Shown: positions 7,147-14,571, numbered from the stretch's first letter. The stretch: DNA of 22,353 bases from UBA4615 sp046046245 (GCA_046046245.1 JBJOKE010000064.1:1-22353), one strand, 5' to 3'. Program-made: numbers and translations. Notes: generated from the letters alone by a model not told the origin.

Positions 7147-7992
7147 ATGGATCCTCTCGCGCTCCCGACCGACGACCTCCTCCACGTCCTCGCCGACGCC
7201 CGCCGCTCGCTCGCGGTCGCCTGGGCGATGCGCACGGAGCTGCTCGCGCTGACGTCGGCTGCCGAAGGGTCGCCATTGCCGGAGGGTGGCGCGCTCGCGC
7301 GTGCCGGCCTCGTCGCCGGCGGACGGCTGCAGGTCCGCGCGAGCCCTCGCCGCGGGAAGGTGTTCGTCGCCGATGCACGCCCCGGGCGGCCGGACACCGA
7401 CGACGGCGATGCCATCGGCGCGCTGCTGCTGCAGCTCGGCCAGCAGACCTGGGGCGCACCCGACGTGCTCGTCGACCCATGCTGCGGCTGCGGCGAACTC
7501 GCGCTGTCGATCGACGCGCCGATGCGGCTGATGCTCGACCGCGACCCCCGGGCGCTGGCCTTCGCCGACCTGAACCGCGTGCTGAACGGCGTGCCCGAGT
7601 CGCGCACGCTGCTCGGGCTGGCGGACCTGCGCGCCAGCACGCCGCGGCTCGCCCTCGCGGGGCTGGGCGGCACGGCGCTCTGGGTCGCGATGCTGCCGGA
7701 CGTCGAGGACGCGACGGACGGCGCCGTCGACCTGCAGCAGGCCGCGCTGGACGCGCTCGCCGCGGCGCGCCGCGCGATGCCGCGGCGCGCCCGGCTGTTC
7801 GCGCTGATGGGCGTGCCCGGCGCGGCGACCTCGACCGCCGGCCGCATGCCGCTCGCCGACCGCGCGGCCGTCGCCTTCGGCGCCGACCGGGTCCGCTGGA
7901 CCCTGCTCGATCCGGCGTATGCCGATCGTGCCGACGAGGAGGGGCCGGACACGGCCCGTCCGCTCGGTGCGCTGGCGGTCGAGCTCGACTGA
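7147..7992 (+). CDS. Methyltransferase-fold protein of unknown function
   Basis: 281 residues, not assignable to a named family. The central part reads as a Rossmann SAM-binding core: VLVDPCCGCGEL (107-118) resembles motif I of class I methyltransferases of the nucleic-acid type, and LMLDRDPRALAFADLN (128-143) resembles motif II with an acidic residue for the SAM ribose. The motif IV position, normally N/D-P-P-Y/F in base methylases, is only VAMLPDVED (180-188), so catalysis is doubtful. No signal peptide or membrane segment is seen. The codon-position GC pattern and the intact 281-codon frame support coding on this strand. The ATG has no recognisable Shine-Dalgarno. It stands alone, 164 bases after MarR and 75 before the next gene. 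Confidence 0.65.
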   Translation: MDPLALPTDDLLHVLADARRSLAVAWAMRTELLALTSAAEGSPLPEGGALARAGLVAGGRLQVRASPRRGKVFVADARPGRPDTDDGDAIGALLLQLGQQTWGAPDVLVDPCCGCGELALSIDAPMRLMLDRDPRALAFADLNRVLNGVPESRTLLGLADLRASTPRLALAGLGGTALWVAMLPDVEDATDGAVDLQQAALDALAAARRAMPRRARLFALMGVPGAATSTAGRMPLADRAAVAFGADRVRWTLLDPAYADRADEEGPDTARPLGALAVELD

Positions 7993-8027
7993 CGGGCGAA
8001 CGGCACCGCTCGCGGCCCGGACGACGC

Positions 8028-8044
8028 ACACCGTACAATGGTGT
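8028..8044 (+). promoter_or_regulatory. -10 element overlapped by an inverted repeat, upstream of the PF10118 gene
   Basis: ACACC (8028-8032) and GGTGT (8040-8044) are perfect inverted arms around 7 bases. The centre contains TACAAT (8034-8039), five of six matches to the sigma-70 -10 box, placed 28 bases before the ATG at 8068. No good -35 box lies 17 bases upstream, so an activator may be needed, or the repeat may be a repressor site covering the -10. Confidence 0.45.
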
Positions 8045-8067
8045 ATTGATCTTCCCGGGCGTCCGCC

Positions 8068-8898
8068 ATGAGCAGCTATCCCGTCCGCCGCCTCGCCGTC
8101 GACCTCGACACGCCGTTCCCGGTCCGCTGGGCCGGCGGCGACGCGTTCCGGTCGGCGCTGCTCAACGCGCTGTCGATGAGCTTCCCGGTGGGCGAGCAGT
8201 TCTTCATCGACTCGCTGCGCGCCGGCGTCGCGGCGATGCCGCCCGAGCGGCGCGAGGCCTTCGCCGCCGAGATCAAGGGCTTCGTCGGCCAGGAGGCCAC
8301 GCACCGGCACCTGCACGCGCGCTTCAACGCGATCCTCGCGGCGCAGGGCCAGGTCAACACCGTCGAGGGCCGCGCGGGCCGGCGGATGGCCTACGCCGAG
8401 GCCCATGTGGACGTGCGCAACCGGGTCGCGGCCACGGCAGCCACCGAGCACCTGACCGCGATCTTCGCCGAATGGACGCTTCGGCACCCCGAGCTCTTCG
8501 AGGGCGCCGAGCCGCGGCTGCGGCGCCTGTGGGAGTGGCACGCGGCCGAGGAGTCCGAGCACCGGTCGACGGCGTTCGACGTCTACGCCGCGCTCGGCGG
8601 CAGCCACGCGTGGCGGGTCCGGGTCTTCCGCTTCGTCACGACCACCTTCGTGATCGACATCGGCCGCCAGACGCTGCGCAACCTCTGGGACGACGGCGCG
8701 CTGTTCCGGCCGTCGACCTGGACGAGCGCGGCCCGCTTCCTGTTCGGCCGGGACGGCTGGATACGCGGCAACGTCGCCGCGTGGCGCGCCTACCTGTCGC
8801 CGGACTTCCATCCGTCGAAGCACGGCGGCGCGCTCGGCGAGCGCTGGCTGGCCTCGAACGGCGACGCCTACACCGTGGTCGGCCGCGCGCCGGCCTGA
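8068..8898 (+). CDS. PF10118-type predicted metal-dependent hydrolase (ferritin-like)
   Basis: 276 residues matching the PF10118 family in length and motifs: SFPVGEQFF (Glu43), GQEATHRHLH (Glu76, His79), ATEHLTAIF (Glu127) and WHAAEESEHR (Glu161/Glu162, His165). The repeated E/ExxH pattern on predicted helices is that of a di-iron, ferritin-like site. The family is annotated as a predicted hydrolase but its reaction is not established. A hydrophobic helix near FRFVTTTFVIDIG (about 211-223) may touch the membrane. No Shine-Dalgarno precedes the ATG; the candidate promoter at 8028-8044 would give a leader of about 20 bases. It converges on the aldo/keto reductase. Confidence 0.85.
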   Translation: MSSYPVRRLAVDLDTPFPVRWAGGDAFRSALLNALSMSFPVGEQFFIDSLRAGVAAMPPERREAFAAEIKGFVGQEATHRHLHARFNAILAAQGQVNTVEGRAGRRMAYAEAHVDVRNRVAATAATEHLTAIFAEWTLRHPELFEGAEPRLRRLWEWHAAEESEHRSTAFDVYAALGGSHAWRVRVFRFVTTTFVIDIGRQTLRNLWDDGALFRPSTWTSAARFLFGRDGWIRGNVAAWRAYLSPDFHPSKHGGALGERWLASNGDAYTVVGRAPA

Positions 8899-8970
8899 GC
8901 GGGCCCGCGCGCGCCGTCGCGAGCGAGCCCGCGCACGGCGGGCCGCCGCACCGCCCGTCCGACGGCGTCC

Positions 8971-8990
8971 GGAATCGTCACGGCGATTCC
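8971..8990. terminator. Hairpin spanning the aldo/keto reductase stop codon, between convergent genes
   Basis: GGAATCG (8971-8977) and CGATTCC (8984-8990) are perfect 7-bp arms around 6 bases that include the stop codon of the minus-strand reductase. Its position between convergent genes suits a bidirectional transcription end, but no T tract is present. The neighbouring 8899-8970 is GC-rich without other identifiable elements. Confidence 0.35.
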
Positions 8991-9985
8991 CGCATCACCC
9001 AGCGCATGTCCGGGTAGCGGTCGCCGGCCACCCGCTCGTGCAGCCGCAGCGCGTCGATCCGCGCCAGGTCGCGCGCCGACAGCGCGACGTCCGCCGCACC
9101 GAGGTTCTCGTCGAGCCGCGCGACCTTCGTCGTGCCGGGGATCGGGATCACGTCCGGGCCTTGGGCGAGCAGCCAGGCGAGCGCGAGCTGCGCGGGCGTG
9201 CAGCCCTTTTCGGCCGCGATCGCCGCGAACGACGCGAGCAGCGCGCGGTTGCGTTCGGCGTTCTCCGCCGCGAAGCGCGGCTGCGTGCGGCGGAAGTCGT
9301 CGGCGGCGAGCGAGGCGGCGTCGGTGGTGGTGCCGGTGAGGAAGCCGCGGCCGAGCGGGCTGTAGGGGACGAACGCGACACCGAGCTCGCGCAGCACCGG
9401 CAGCAGCGGCTCCACGTCGCGGCTCCACAGCGAGTGTTCGGTCTGCACGGCGGCGATCGGATGGACCGCGTGCGCGCGTCGGACGGTCCTGGGCCCGACC
9501 TCGGACAAGCCCAGCCAGCGGACCTTGCCGGCGCGGACCAGATCGGCCATCGCACCCACCGTGTCCTCGATCGGCGTGACGCCGTCGATGCGGTGGACGT
9601 AGTAGAGGTCGATGGTCTCGACGCCGAGCCGCTTCAGCGACGCGTCGCAGGCCGCCTTCACGTGGTCCGGCGCGGTGGAGACGCCTCGGTACGACGGGTC
9701 GTCGCGCCGGCGCAGGATGCCGAACTTCGTCGCGAGCACCACGCGGTCGCGGCGACCGCCGGCGAGCGCGCGGCCCACCAGTGCCTCGTTGTCGCCGTGG
9801 CCGTAGATGTCGGCGGTGTCGATCAGCGTGCAGCCGCGGTCGACGGCACGGTGGAGCGTCGCGATCGAGCCGGCCTCGTCGGCCGGTCCGTAGAACTCGC
9901 TCATGCCCATGCAGCCGAGCCCGAGGGCACCGACCGAGGGGCCGTCCCGGCCGAGCCGGCGGGTGGGAATCATCGTGGGGTCCAT
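8978..9985 (-). CDS. Aldo/keto reductase
   Basis: 335 residues, NADPH-dependent aldo/keto reductase of the AKR12/13-like bacterial group. LGLGCMGMSEFYG (21-33) is the usual opening. The catalytic tetrad is Asp56 and Tyr61 (DTADIYG), Lys87 (LATKFG) and His131 (YYVHRID). SPLGRGFLTG and the C-terminal IPGTTKVARLDEN cofactor-phosphate region are present. It reduces aldehydes or ketones in the cytoplasm; the natural substrate is unknown. The ATG at 9985 is chosen; an in-frame ATG 12 bases downstream (9973), directly before IPTRRLG, is equally possible, as neither has a clear ribosome site. It is divergent from the Bug receptor gene and convergent with the PF10118 gene. Confidence 0.93.
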   Translation of the reverse strand: MDPTMIPTRRLGRDGPSVGALGLGCMGMSEFYGPADEAGSIATLHRAVDRGCTLIDTADIYGHGDNEALVGRALAGGRRDRVVLATKFGILRRRDDPSYRGVSTAPDHVKAACDASLKRLGVETIDLYYVHRIDGVTPIEDTVGAMADLVRAGKVRWLGLSEVGPRTVRRAHAVHPIAAVQTEHSLWSRDVEPLLPVLRELGVAFVPYSPLGRGFLTGTTTDAASLAADDFRRTQPRFAAENAERNRALLASFAAIAAEKGCTPAQLALAWLLAQGPDVIPIPGTTKVARLDENLGAADVALSARDLARIDALRLHERVAGDRYPDMRWVMRESP

Positions 9986-10047
9986 GCCGCGATGATGCCG
10001 CGTCGGACGGCGCGCGTCGCGTCGGCGTACCGGCTTCGGCGTACCGA

Positions 10048-10071
10048 CTGACCGGCTGACCGGCTGACCGG
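10048..10071. repeat. Three 8-bp tandem repeats CTGACCGG
   Basis: CTGACCGG occurs three times head to tail (10048-10055, 10056-10063, 10064-10071) in the divergent gap between the aldo/keto reductase and the Bug gene. A GGCGTACCG pair lies just upstream (near 10024 and 10039). A related octamer array lies at 13268-13359. Confidence 0.8.
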
Positions 10072-10102
10072 CACGCATGACCGCGACGTGCCGCTGCGCG
10101 CG

Positions 10103-10131
10103 TTGACGCGCCCCGCTGCCCTCTCTACCCT
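10103..10131 (+). promoter_or_regulatory. Sigma-70-like promoter for the first Bug receptor gene
   Basis: TTGACG (10103-10108) matches the -35 box at five of six bases. After exactly 17 bases stands TACCCT (10126-10131), a weak -10 with three of six matches. It would start transcription about 44 bases before the ATG at 10182, and the leader carries a GGGAG ribosome site. The -35 is convincing, the -10 is not. Confidence 0.45.
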
Positions 10132-10181
10132 CGCCGGGCCCCGGCACCGAACCGGGGCGCCACGAACAGGGAGCCCCTCCG

Positions 10182-11153
10182 ATGTCCCGCCGCCGACTGC
10201 TGCTGGGCGCGTCCGCCGCCCTCGCCGCCCCCGCCTTCGTCCGTGCCGAACCCGACTGGCCGCGCAAGCCGATCCGCCTCGTCGTGCCCTTCGCGCCCGG
10301 CGGCAGCTCCGAGATCGTCGCGCGCTCGGTCGCGGCCGAGCTGACGAAGCAGCTCGGCGTGTCCGTCTACGTCGAGAACAAGCCGGGCGGCGCGGGCACC
10401 GTCGCGATGGCCGAGGTCGCGAAGGCGGACCGGGACGGCCACACGCTGATCCTCGGCCACGTGGGCACCCTCGCGGTGAACCCGGCGATGCTGCCGAAGC
10501 AGCCCTTCGACGTCGACCGCGACTTCGTCGCGATCACGCTGCTGGCGCGCGTGCCGAACCTGTTCGTCGTGCACCCGGACGTACCCGCGCGCGACATGCG
10601 CGAGTTCGTCGCGCTCGCGAAGTCCCGGCCCGGCCAGCTGAACTATGGTTCGGCCGGCAACGGCAGCGCGGGCCACCTGTCGATGGAGTACCTGAAACTG
10701 GTCTCGGGGACCTTCATCACCCACATTCCCTACCGCGGCACGGGGCCGCAGATGGTGGACCTGCTCGCCGGCCGCACCGAGTGCGGCGCGACCGGCGCGC
10801 CGGCCTCGCTGCCCCACGTGCGCAGCGGCAAGCTGCGGGCGATCGCGGTGGGCTCCGCGCAGCGGATCGCGCCGTTGCCCGACGTCGGCACGGTGGCCGA
10901 GCAGGGCTTCCCCGGCTTCGAGACCTCGCAGTGGTACGGCCTGCAGGCGCCGGCCGGCACGCCGGAGGCGATCGTCCGGCGGCTGGCCGACGAGTGCGGC
11001 CGCGCGCTGCGGGCGTCGGCCGTCACCGAGCGCTTCGCCAGCGACGCGGCGATCGGAGTGGGCAGCACGCCCGAGCAGTACGCGGCCTTCGTCAGGACCG
11101 AGCAGAAGCGCTGGGGCGAGGTGGTGCGGCGCGCGGGGATCAAGCCGGACTGA
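10182..11153 (+). CDS. Bug/TctC-family tripartite tricarboxylate transporter substrate-binding protein
   Basis: 323-residue periplasmic solute receptor of the Bug family. The N-terminus MSRRRLLLGASAALA has an Arg cluster before a hydrophobic core, Tat-like or Sec, with likely cleavage after FVRA (about residue 22). Mature-protein hallmarks are WPRKPIRLVVPFAPGGSSE (30-44 region), VENKPGGAG, the NYGSAGNGSAGHL segment, IPYRGTGPQ, and the closing RTEQKRWGEVVRRAGIKPD. Bug proteins bind carboxylates, amino acids or aromatic acids. No TctA or TctB membrane partner is in the window, so this is an orphan receptor, as is common in Burkholderiales. GGGAG precedes the ATG by 8 bases. The ligand is unknown. 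Confidence 0.93.
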   Translation: MSRRRLLLGASAALAAPAFVRAEPDWPRKPIRLVVPFAPGGSSEIVARSVAAELTKQLGVSVYVENKPGGAGTVAMAEVAKADRDGHTLILGHVGTLAVNPAMLPKQPFDVDRDFVAITLLARVPNLFVVHPDVPARDMREFVALAKSRPGQLNYGSAGNGSAGHLSMEYLKLVSGTFITHIPYRGTGPQMVDLLAGRTECGATGAPASLPHVRSGKLRAIAVGSAQRIAPLPDVGTVAEQGFPGFETSQWYGLQAPAGTPEAIVRRLADECGRALRASAVTERFASDAAIGVGSTPEQYAAFVRTEQKRWGEVVRRAGIKPD

Positions 11154-11264
11154 CGCGCGGGCGGGCGCTCGGGCGCTCCGGCGCGCGAGCGGGCGCGGGC
11201 GAGGGCGCGTCAGGCAACGCGGGCGGGAGCGTGTGAGGCGGCTCGGCAGCTCGGCCTGCGCAGG

Positions 11265-11729
11265 TCAGCCGAGCAGTTCGGGGGACAGCACCGCCTTCAG
11301 CTTCACCACGGCGCGACCGCCGTCGCCCTTGGCCCAGCCGAACCACCAGAGACCGCCCTTCGAGAACGGCCACGGCTCGTCCCGACCGGTGAGAAGCCGC
11401 GAAGCGACCTGCCCGATCCACGGGCCGTGACCGACGACCACGACGAGCCCGTCACGTCCGGCCGGCCAGCCGGCGACGCCCAGCACCGCGTCGACGCTGG
11501 CCTCGGGGCCGAGCGCGTCGGACGGCTCGACCGAGAGACCGAGCGCGGCGGCCGTGTCCATCGTGCGGCGCGTGGGGCTCGACAGCACCGTGACTGCCTC
11601 GTCGCCGACATGCCGCCGGAGCCATCCGCCGACTGCGGCGGCATCCTTCGCGCCTCGAGCCGTCAGTCGCCGCGCGGCATCGGGACTGCCGTCCTCGGCG
11701 AGTGCATGGCGCCACAGGATCAGCTCCAT
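11265..11729 (-). CDS. sixA: SixA-type phosphohistidine phosphatase (histidine phosphatase superfamily)
   Basis: 154 residues, about the usual SixA length. MELILWRHA puts the nucleophilic His8 in the RHA form of the RHG motif; SSPTRRTMDTA (50-60) is the conserved second segment; VVVVGHGPW gives the second catalytic His101. SixA dephosphorylates phosphohistidine on phosphotransfer proteins such as NPr or histidine-kinase HPt domains; the partner here is unknown. The ATG at 11729 is preferred over one 18 bases upstream because AAGGA stands 7 bases before it and homologues begin at this point. It follows the DUF222 gene on the same strand after 135 bases. The region 11154-11264 after its stop is GC-rich with no assignable element. 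Confidence 0.9.
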   Translation of the reverse strand: MELILWRHALAEDGSPDAARRLTARGAKDAAAVGGWLRRHVGDEAVTVLSSPTRRTMDTAAALGLSVEPSDALGPEASVDAVLGVAGWPAGRDGLVVVVGHGPWIGQVASRLLTGRDEPWPFSKGGLWWFGWAKGDGGRAVVKLKAVLSPELLG

Positions 11730-11864
11730 CGAACGGTCCTTCCTCACGAGTCGCGGCCGGGGCGAAGGGGATCACGCAGACAACGTGCCCGATCGGGCCC
11801 ACGGCAGCCGACAGGGAGCTTATCCGAGGCCGTCCCCTCCCGCCCGGACGCCGGGGCGGCGAGT

Positions 11865-13124
11865 TCAGGCCGCTCGTCGGGCACGTCGGGCAGCCCTCGA
11901 AGCGACCGCGGCGTCCGGCACCGTGCCGGCGGGTCCGATGGCGTGAAGGAGACGGGTCGGTCGGTGGGTCAGGTCCGTCTCCAGGACGGTGCCCTCGGCA
12001 TCCTCGACGATCGCCACCACGCCCGCGTCGCAGCCCAACCGACGCACCGTCTCGGCGGCCAGCACCGGGCCGTCCCCGTCGAGCTCGCTGCGCCCGGCCG
12101 CGCCGGCCGTCAGCGTGCGGACGTCCACGTGCACCACGATCTGGTGGCGCTCGCCGCCGGACCGCTCGCCGTCGCCGTGGGCGAGCCAGCTCTCGGCGAA
12201 GCGGACCAGCGCGTCGGCGCGGCGCTGGGCGACGGAGCGCGCGGGCTCGGCCGCGACCGTGCGTGTGCCGGATGGCGACGTTTCAGCGGAAACGCCGGCG
12301 CCGATCGTCGAGGCGGAGCGCGTTTCAGCGGACGCGCAGGACGCCATCGTCGAGCACGAGGCCGTTTCAGCGGACGCGCAGGGCGTGTTCGTGGAGCCCG
12401 GCGACGTTTCAGCGGCAACGCCGGATCCGTCACCGGTGTCCGGCGATGTTTCGGCGAAAACGCCCGCCTCGGCCGTCGCGGCACGCGCCTCGCGGTCCTC
12501 GTCGTCGAGCGCGCACTGCAGCGCCTTCAGCACCAGCGCCCCCTCGTCGGCAGGCAGGCACGCCCTCAGGTGCAGCGTGCCGTCGTCGTCCCAGTGCCAG
12601 CTCAGGCCGCGGTTCGCCTGCTGGCGCGCCTCGCGCTCGAGCAGCGCCGCCGAGATCCCGGGCAGCGATTCCAGCGCGCGGGCGACGCGCACCCGCTCGC
12701 GCGCGGCGCCCAGGTCCAGGCCGCACTTCCAGCCCAGCCAGTGTGCGCAGGAACGCGTCGCGCCGTCGGCCCAGCCCTCGCGGCGGTCGAACTCCGCCAG
12801 CAGCACCAGGAACCGGTGCTCGGCCGCGTTCAGGTGGCCGGCGAGTTCGGTGATGCGGGCTTCGAGTGCCGGGAGGGACAGCGTCGAGGGATCGACGGTG
12901 ATGCCGGTGGCGTCGGTGGCGCCGACTACGTCGGCGGTGTCGGCTACTTTGGCTGTGTCGGCAGCGTCGAAGGACCCGGTGGCGTCGTCCACGTCGAGGA
13001 GGCCGGCCTGCTCGGTGGTGCGGTCGCGGACGCGGCCGGCGTGGAACGGACAGACCGAGAGGTCCGCGAAATGGATGTCTCCGTCGGTGCGATCGAAGCG
13101 GGTGAGTCCTGCGGAGCGATCCAT
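11865..13124 (-). CDS. DUF222/13E12-type protein with the HNH nuclease domain lost (probably decaying)
   Basis: 419 residues. The N-terminal FHAGRVRDR and the DUF222 core LPALEARITELAGHLNAAEH (84-103) through WLGWKCGLDLGAARERVRVA (129-148) are typical. Full family members continue after LPGISAA with about 50 residues (the SYSKVRA region), which are absent here: LPGISAALLEREARQQA (154-170) joins the two sides in frame. After VEDAEGTVL (373-381) the expected Cys-rich HNH domain is missing and an unrelated Arg/Ala-rich tail ends the frame. Residues about 221-290 are a 14-residue repeat. Nuclease activity is therefore unlikely. The start at 13124 is chosen because GAGGG precedes it and a LexA-like box lies just upstream; the ATG at 13205 would place that box inside the coding region. 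The window has no mobile genes around it. Confidence 0.75.
   Translation of the reverse strand: MDRSAGLTRFDRTDGDIHFADLSVCPFHAGRVRDRTTEQAGLLDVDDATGSFDAADTAKVADTADVVGATDATGITVDPSTLSLPALEARITELAGHLNAAEHRFLVLLAEFDRREGWADGATRSCAHWLGWKCGLDLGAARERVRVARALESLPGISAALLEREARQQANRGLSWHWDDDGTLHLRACLPADEGALVLKALQCALDDEDREARAATAEAGVFAETSPDTGDGSGVAAETSPGSTNTPCASAETASCSTMASCASAETRSASTIGAGVSAETSPSGTRTVAAEPARSVAQRRADALVRFAESWLAHGDGERSGGERHQIVVHVDVRTLTAGAAGRSELDGDGPVLAAETVRRLGCDAGVVAIVEDAEGTVLETDLTHRPTRLLHAIGPAGTVPDAAVASRAARRARRAA
12280..12489. repeat. Five 42-bp tandem repeats inside the DUF222 gene
   Basis: On the plus strand the core GTTTC[AG]GCG begins at 12280, 12322, 12364, 12406 and 12448, exactly 42 bases apart. 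Core bases are conserved while the rest of each unit has diverged. In the minus-strand reading frame each unit encodes 14 residues built around Ser/Ala-Ala-Glu-Thr, followed by a Ser/Thr-rich stretch. The period is a multiple of three, so copy-number change would not shift the frame. Confidence 0.85.
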
Positions 13125-13134
13125 CGCGGCCCTC

Positions 13135-13160
13135 GAATACTGGATGCAATGCCAGTATTC
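13135..13160 (-). promoter_or_regulatory. lexA box: LexA/SOS-box-like perfect inverted repeat before the DUF222 gene
   Basis: GAATACTGG (13135-13143) and CCAGTATTC (13152-13160) are perfect 9-bp arms around 8 bases. The inner 20 bases fit TACTG-N10-CAGTA, the outer half-sites of the Gram-negative SOS box TACTGT-N8-ACAGTA; only the T/A next to the centre differs (G/C here). It ends 11 bases before the chosen start at 13124, where it would block promoter or ribosome access. LexA control of 13E12 (DUF222-HNH) genes is known from Mycobacterium tuberculosis, with a different box. Confidence 0.65.
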
Positions 13161-13267
13161 TGCGGCTCCGACCGTCCGATCGAAACCCTCCGGATCCCGG
13201 AACATCGGCGGTGCCTGATGCCGGCGGCTTAGTCCGAACGGGAGCAGGCCACGTCACCGTGCGCCCG

Positions 13268-13359
13268 CCTCACCGCCTCACCGCCTCACCGCCTCACCGC
13301 CTCACCGCACCTCACCGCACCTGTCCGCCTGACAGCCTGACCGCCTGACCGCCTCATCG
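13268..13359. repeat. Octamer tandem array CCTCACCG/CCTGACCG between the DUF222 gene and benE
   Basis: CCTCACCG repeats five times without a break (13268-13307). After a CA insert comes a sixth copy (13310-13317), after another CA the variant CCTGTCCG, then CCTGACAG, two CCTGACCG and CCTCATCG. The array fills the intergenic space and runs over the benE stop codon (13354-13356). The remaining gap (13161-13267) shows nothing else recognisable. The 8-bp period and the CTGACCG core recall the array at 10048-10071. Confidence 0.85.
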
Positions 13360-14571
13360 CCCCGCCGGCCGCCACGCCACCAGCGCCGCCACTCCGAACA
13401 CCACGCCCCAGAACGCCGAGCCCACGCCCCACAGCGCGAGGCCGGAGGCCGTGACCAGGAAGGTGACGAGCGCCGGCTCGCGCTCGGCCTCGTTCGCCAC
13501 CGCGGCATGCAGGCCTCGGCCGATGGTGGGCAGCAGCGCGAGACCCGCCACCGCGATCACCATCTCGCGCGGCAGCGCCGCGAACACCGCGGCCAGGGGG
13601 CCCGCGAACGCGGCGACGCTCAGGTAGAAGCCGCCGGCGCAGGCGGCTGCGACCCAGCGGCGGCGCGGGTCGGGATGCACGTCGGGCGCCATGCACAGCG
13701 CGGCGCTGATCGCCGCGAGATTCAGCGCGAACGCACCGAAGGGCGCGAGCACGAGCGTCGCCACGCCCGCGACCGTCAGCAGCCGCGAGATCGGCGCCTG
13801 GGCATACCCGTTCGTCCTCAGCACCGCGACGCCCGGCAGGTTCTGCGAGGCCATCGTCACGACGAACAGCGGCAGCGCCACGCCGAGGAAGGTCGACACG
13901 GAGAACGCCGGCGGCCAGGCGAGCGGCGCGAACGACGCGACCGCGATCGCCCCGCCGCCCTCGGCGCCACCCGGCGAGAGCCCCGGCCCCGCGATCACGG
14001 CCGCCAGTCCCGCGGCCAGCGTCGCCGGCACCGCCCAGCGCGGCGACCCTCGGCGCGCGAGCAGGAAGACCGCGAGCATCGGCCCCACCACCGCGGGCAC
14101 CGCGCGCAGCCCCGCGAACGCGTCGAGACCGAATCGCAGCAGCACGCCCGCGAGCAGCGCGCTCGCGATCGACATCGGGATCCGGCTCATCCACCGCTCG
14201 AAGAGGCCGGTGGCCCCCGCCAGCGTCAGCAGCACCGCGCAGGCGACGAACGCGCCGACCGCCTCGGCCAGCGGCACGCCGGGCAGCGACACGGCGAGCA
14301 GCGCCGCGCCCGGCGTCGACCACGCGGTCACCACCGGGATCCGCAGCCACAGGCTCGGCAGCAGCGTGGTGAGCCCCATGCCGAGCGCGAGCGCCGCGGT
14401 CATCGTCGCGAGCTGCGCCGCGTCGAGCCCCATCGCTTGGCCGGCCTGCACGACGATCGCGTACGAGCTGGTGAAGCCCACCAGCACGCAGACGAAGCCT
14501 GCGACCACCATCGGCAGCATGCCGCCGCCCTGGCCGCCCGCCGCCGCCGGCGACTCGCCCGGAGCCGACAT
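13354..14571 (-). CDS. benE: BenE-family inner-membrane transporter (benzoate:H+ symporter type)
   Basis: 405 residues, the normal BenE length, almost wholly hydrophobic with about 11-12 membrane segments. Family sequences include GFVCVLVGFTSSYAIVVQA near residues 25-43, WSTPGAALLA (84-93), and VTMASQNLPGVAVLRTNGY, the most conserved stretch of the family, near residues 240-258. BenE proteins import benzoate with protons, but most family members, such as YdcO, are uncharacterised, and no benzoate genes are in view. The ATG lies 10 bases after the prfC stop on the same strand, so it is probably cotranscribed with prfC. The last codons lie in the octamer repeat array. It could supply an aromatic acid to the iorAB-side pathway, but that is only a guess. 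Confidence 0.9.
   Translation of the reverse strand: MSAPGESPAAAGGQGGGMLPMVVAGFVCVLVGFTSSYAIVVQAGQAMGLDAAQLATMTAALALGMGLTTLLPSLWLRIPVVTAWSTPGAALLAVSLPGVPLAEAVGAFVACAVLLTLAGATGLFERWMSRIPMSIASALLAGVLLRFGLDAFAGLRAVPAVVGPMLAVFLLARRGSPRWAVPATLAAGLAAVIAGPGLSPGGAEGGGAIAVASFAPLAWPPAFSVSTFLGVALPLFVVTMASQNLPGVAVLRTNGYAQAPISRLLTVAGVATLVLAPFGAFALNLAAISAALCMAPDVHPDPRRRWVAAACAGGFYLSVAAFAGPLAAVFAALPREMVIAVAGLALLPTIGRGLHAAVANEAEREPALVTFLVTASGLALWGVGSAFWGVVFGVAALVAWRPAGR

Noticed and set aside
11154..11264. Possible terminator hairpins between the first Bug gene and sixA
   Set aside because: The GC-rich GGGCGC repeats allow many weak pairings; no single hairpin or T tract stands out.
11780..11865. Frameshifted remnant of the HNH domain downstream of the DUF222 stop
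   Set aside because: One alternative frame gives a short RFEGCP-like string, but no further HNH residues (HH..N..H) follow, so chance is likelier.
12280..12489. CRISPR array
   Set aside because: Units are contiguous 42-mers with a short conserved core and in-frame coding, no spacers of constant size between long identical repeats, and no cas genes.
13125..13205. ATG at 13205 as start of the DUF222 protein
   Set aside because: It has no ribosome site and would place the SOS-like inverted repeat inside the coding region.
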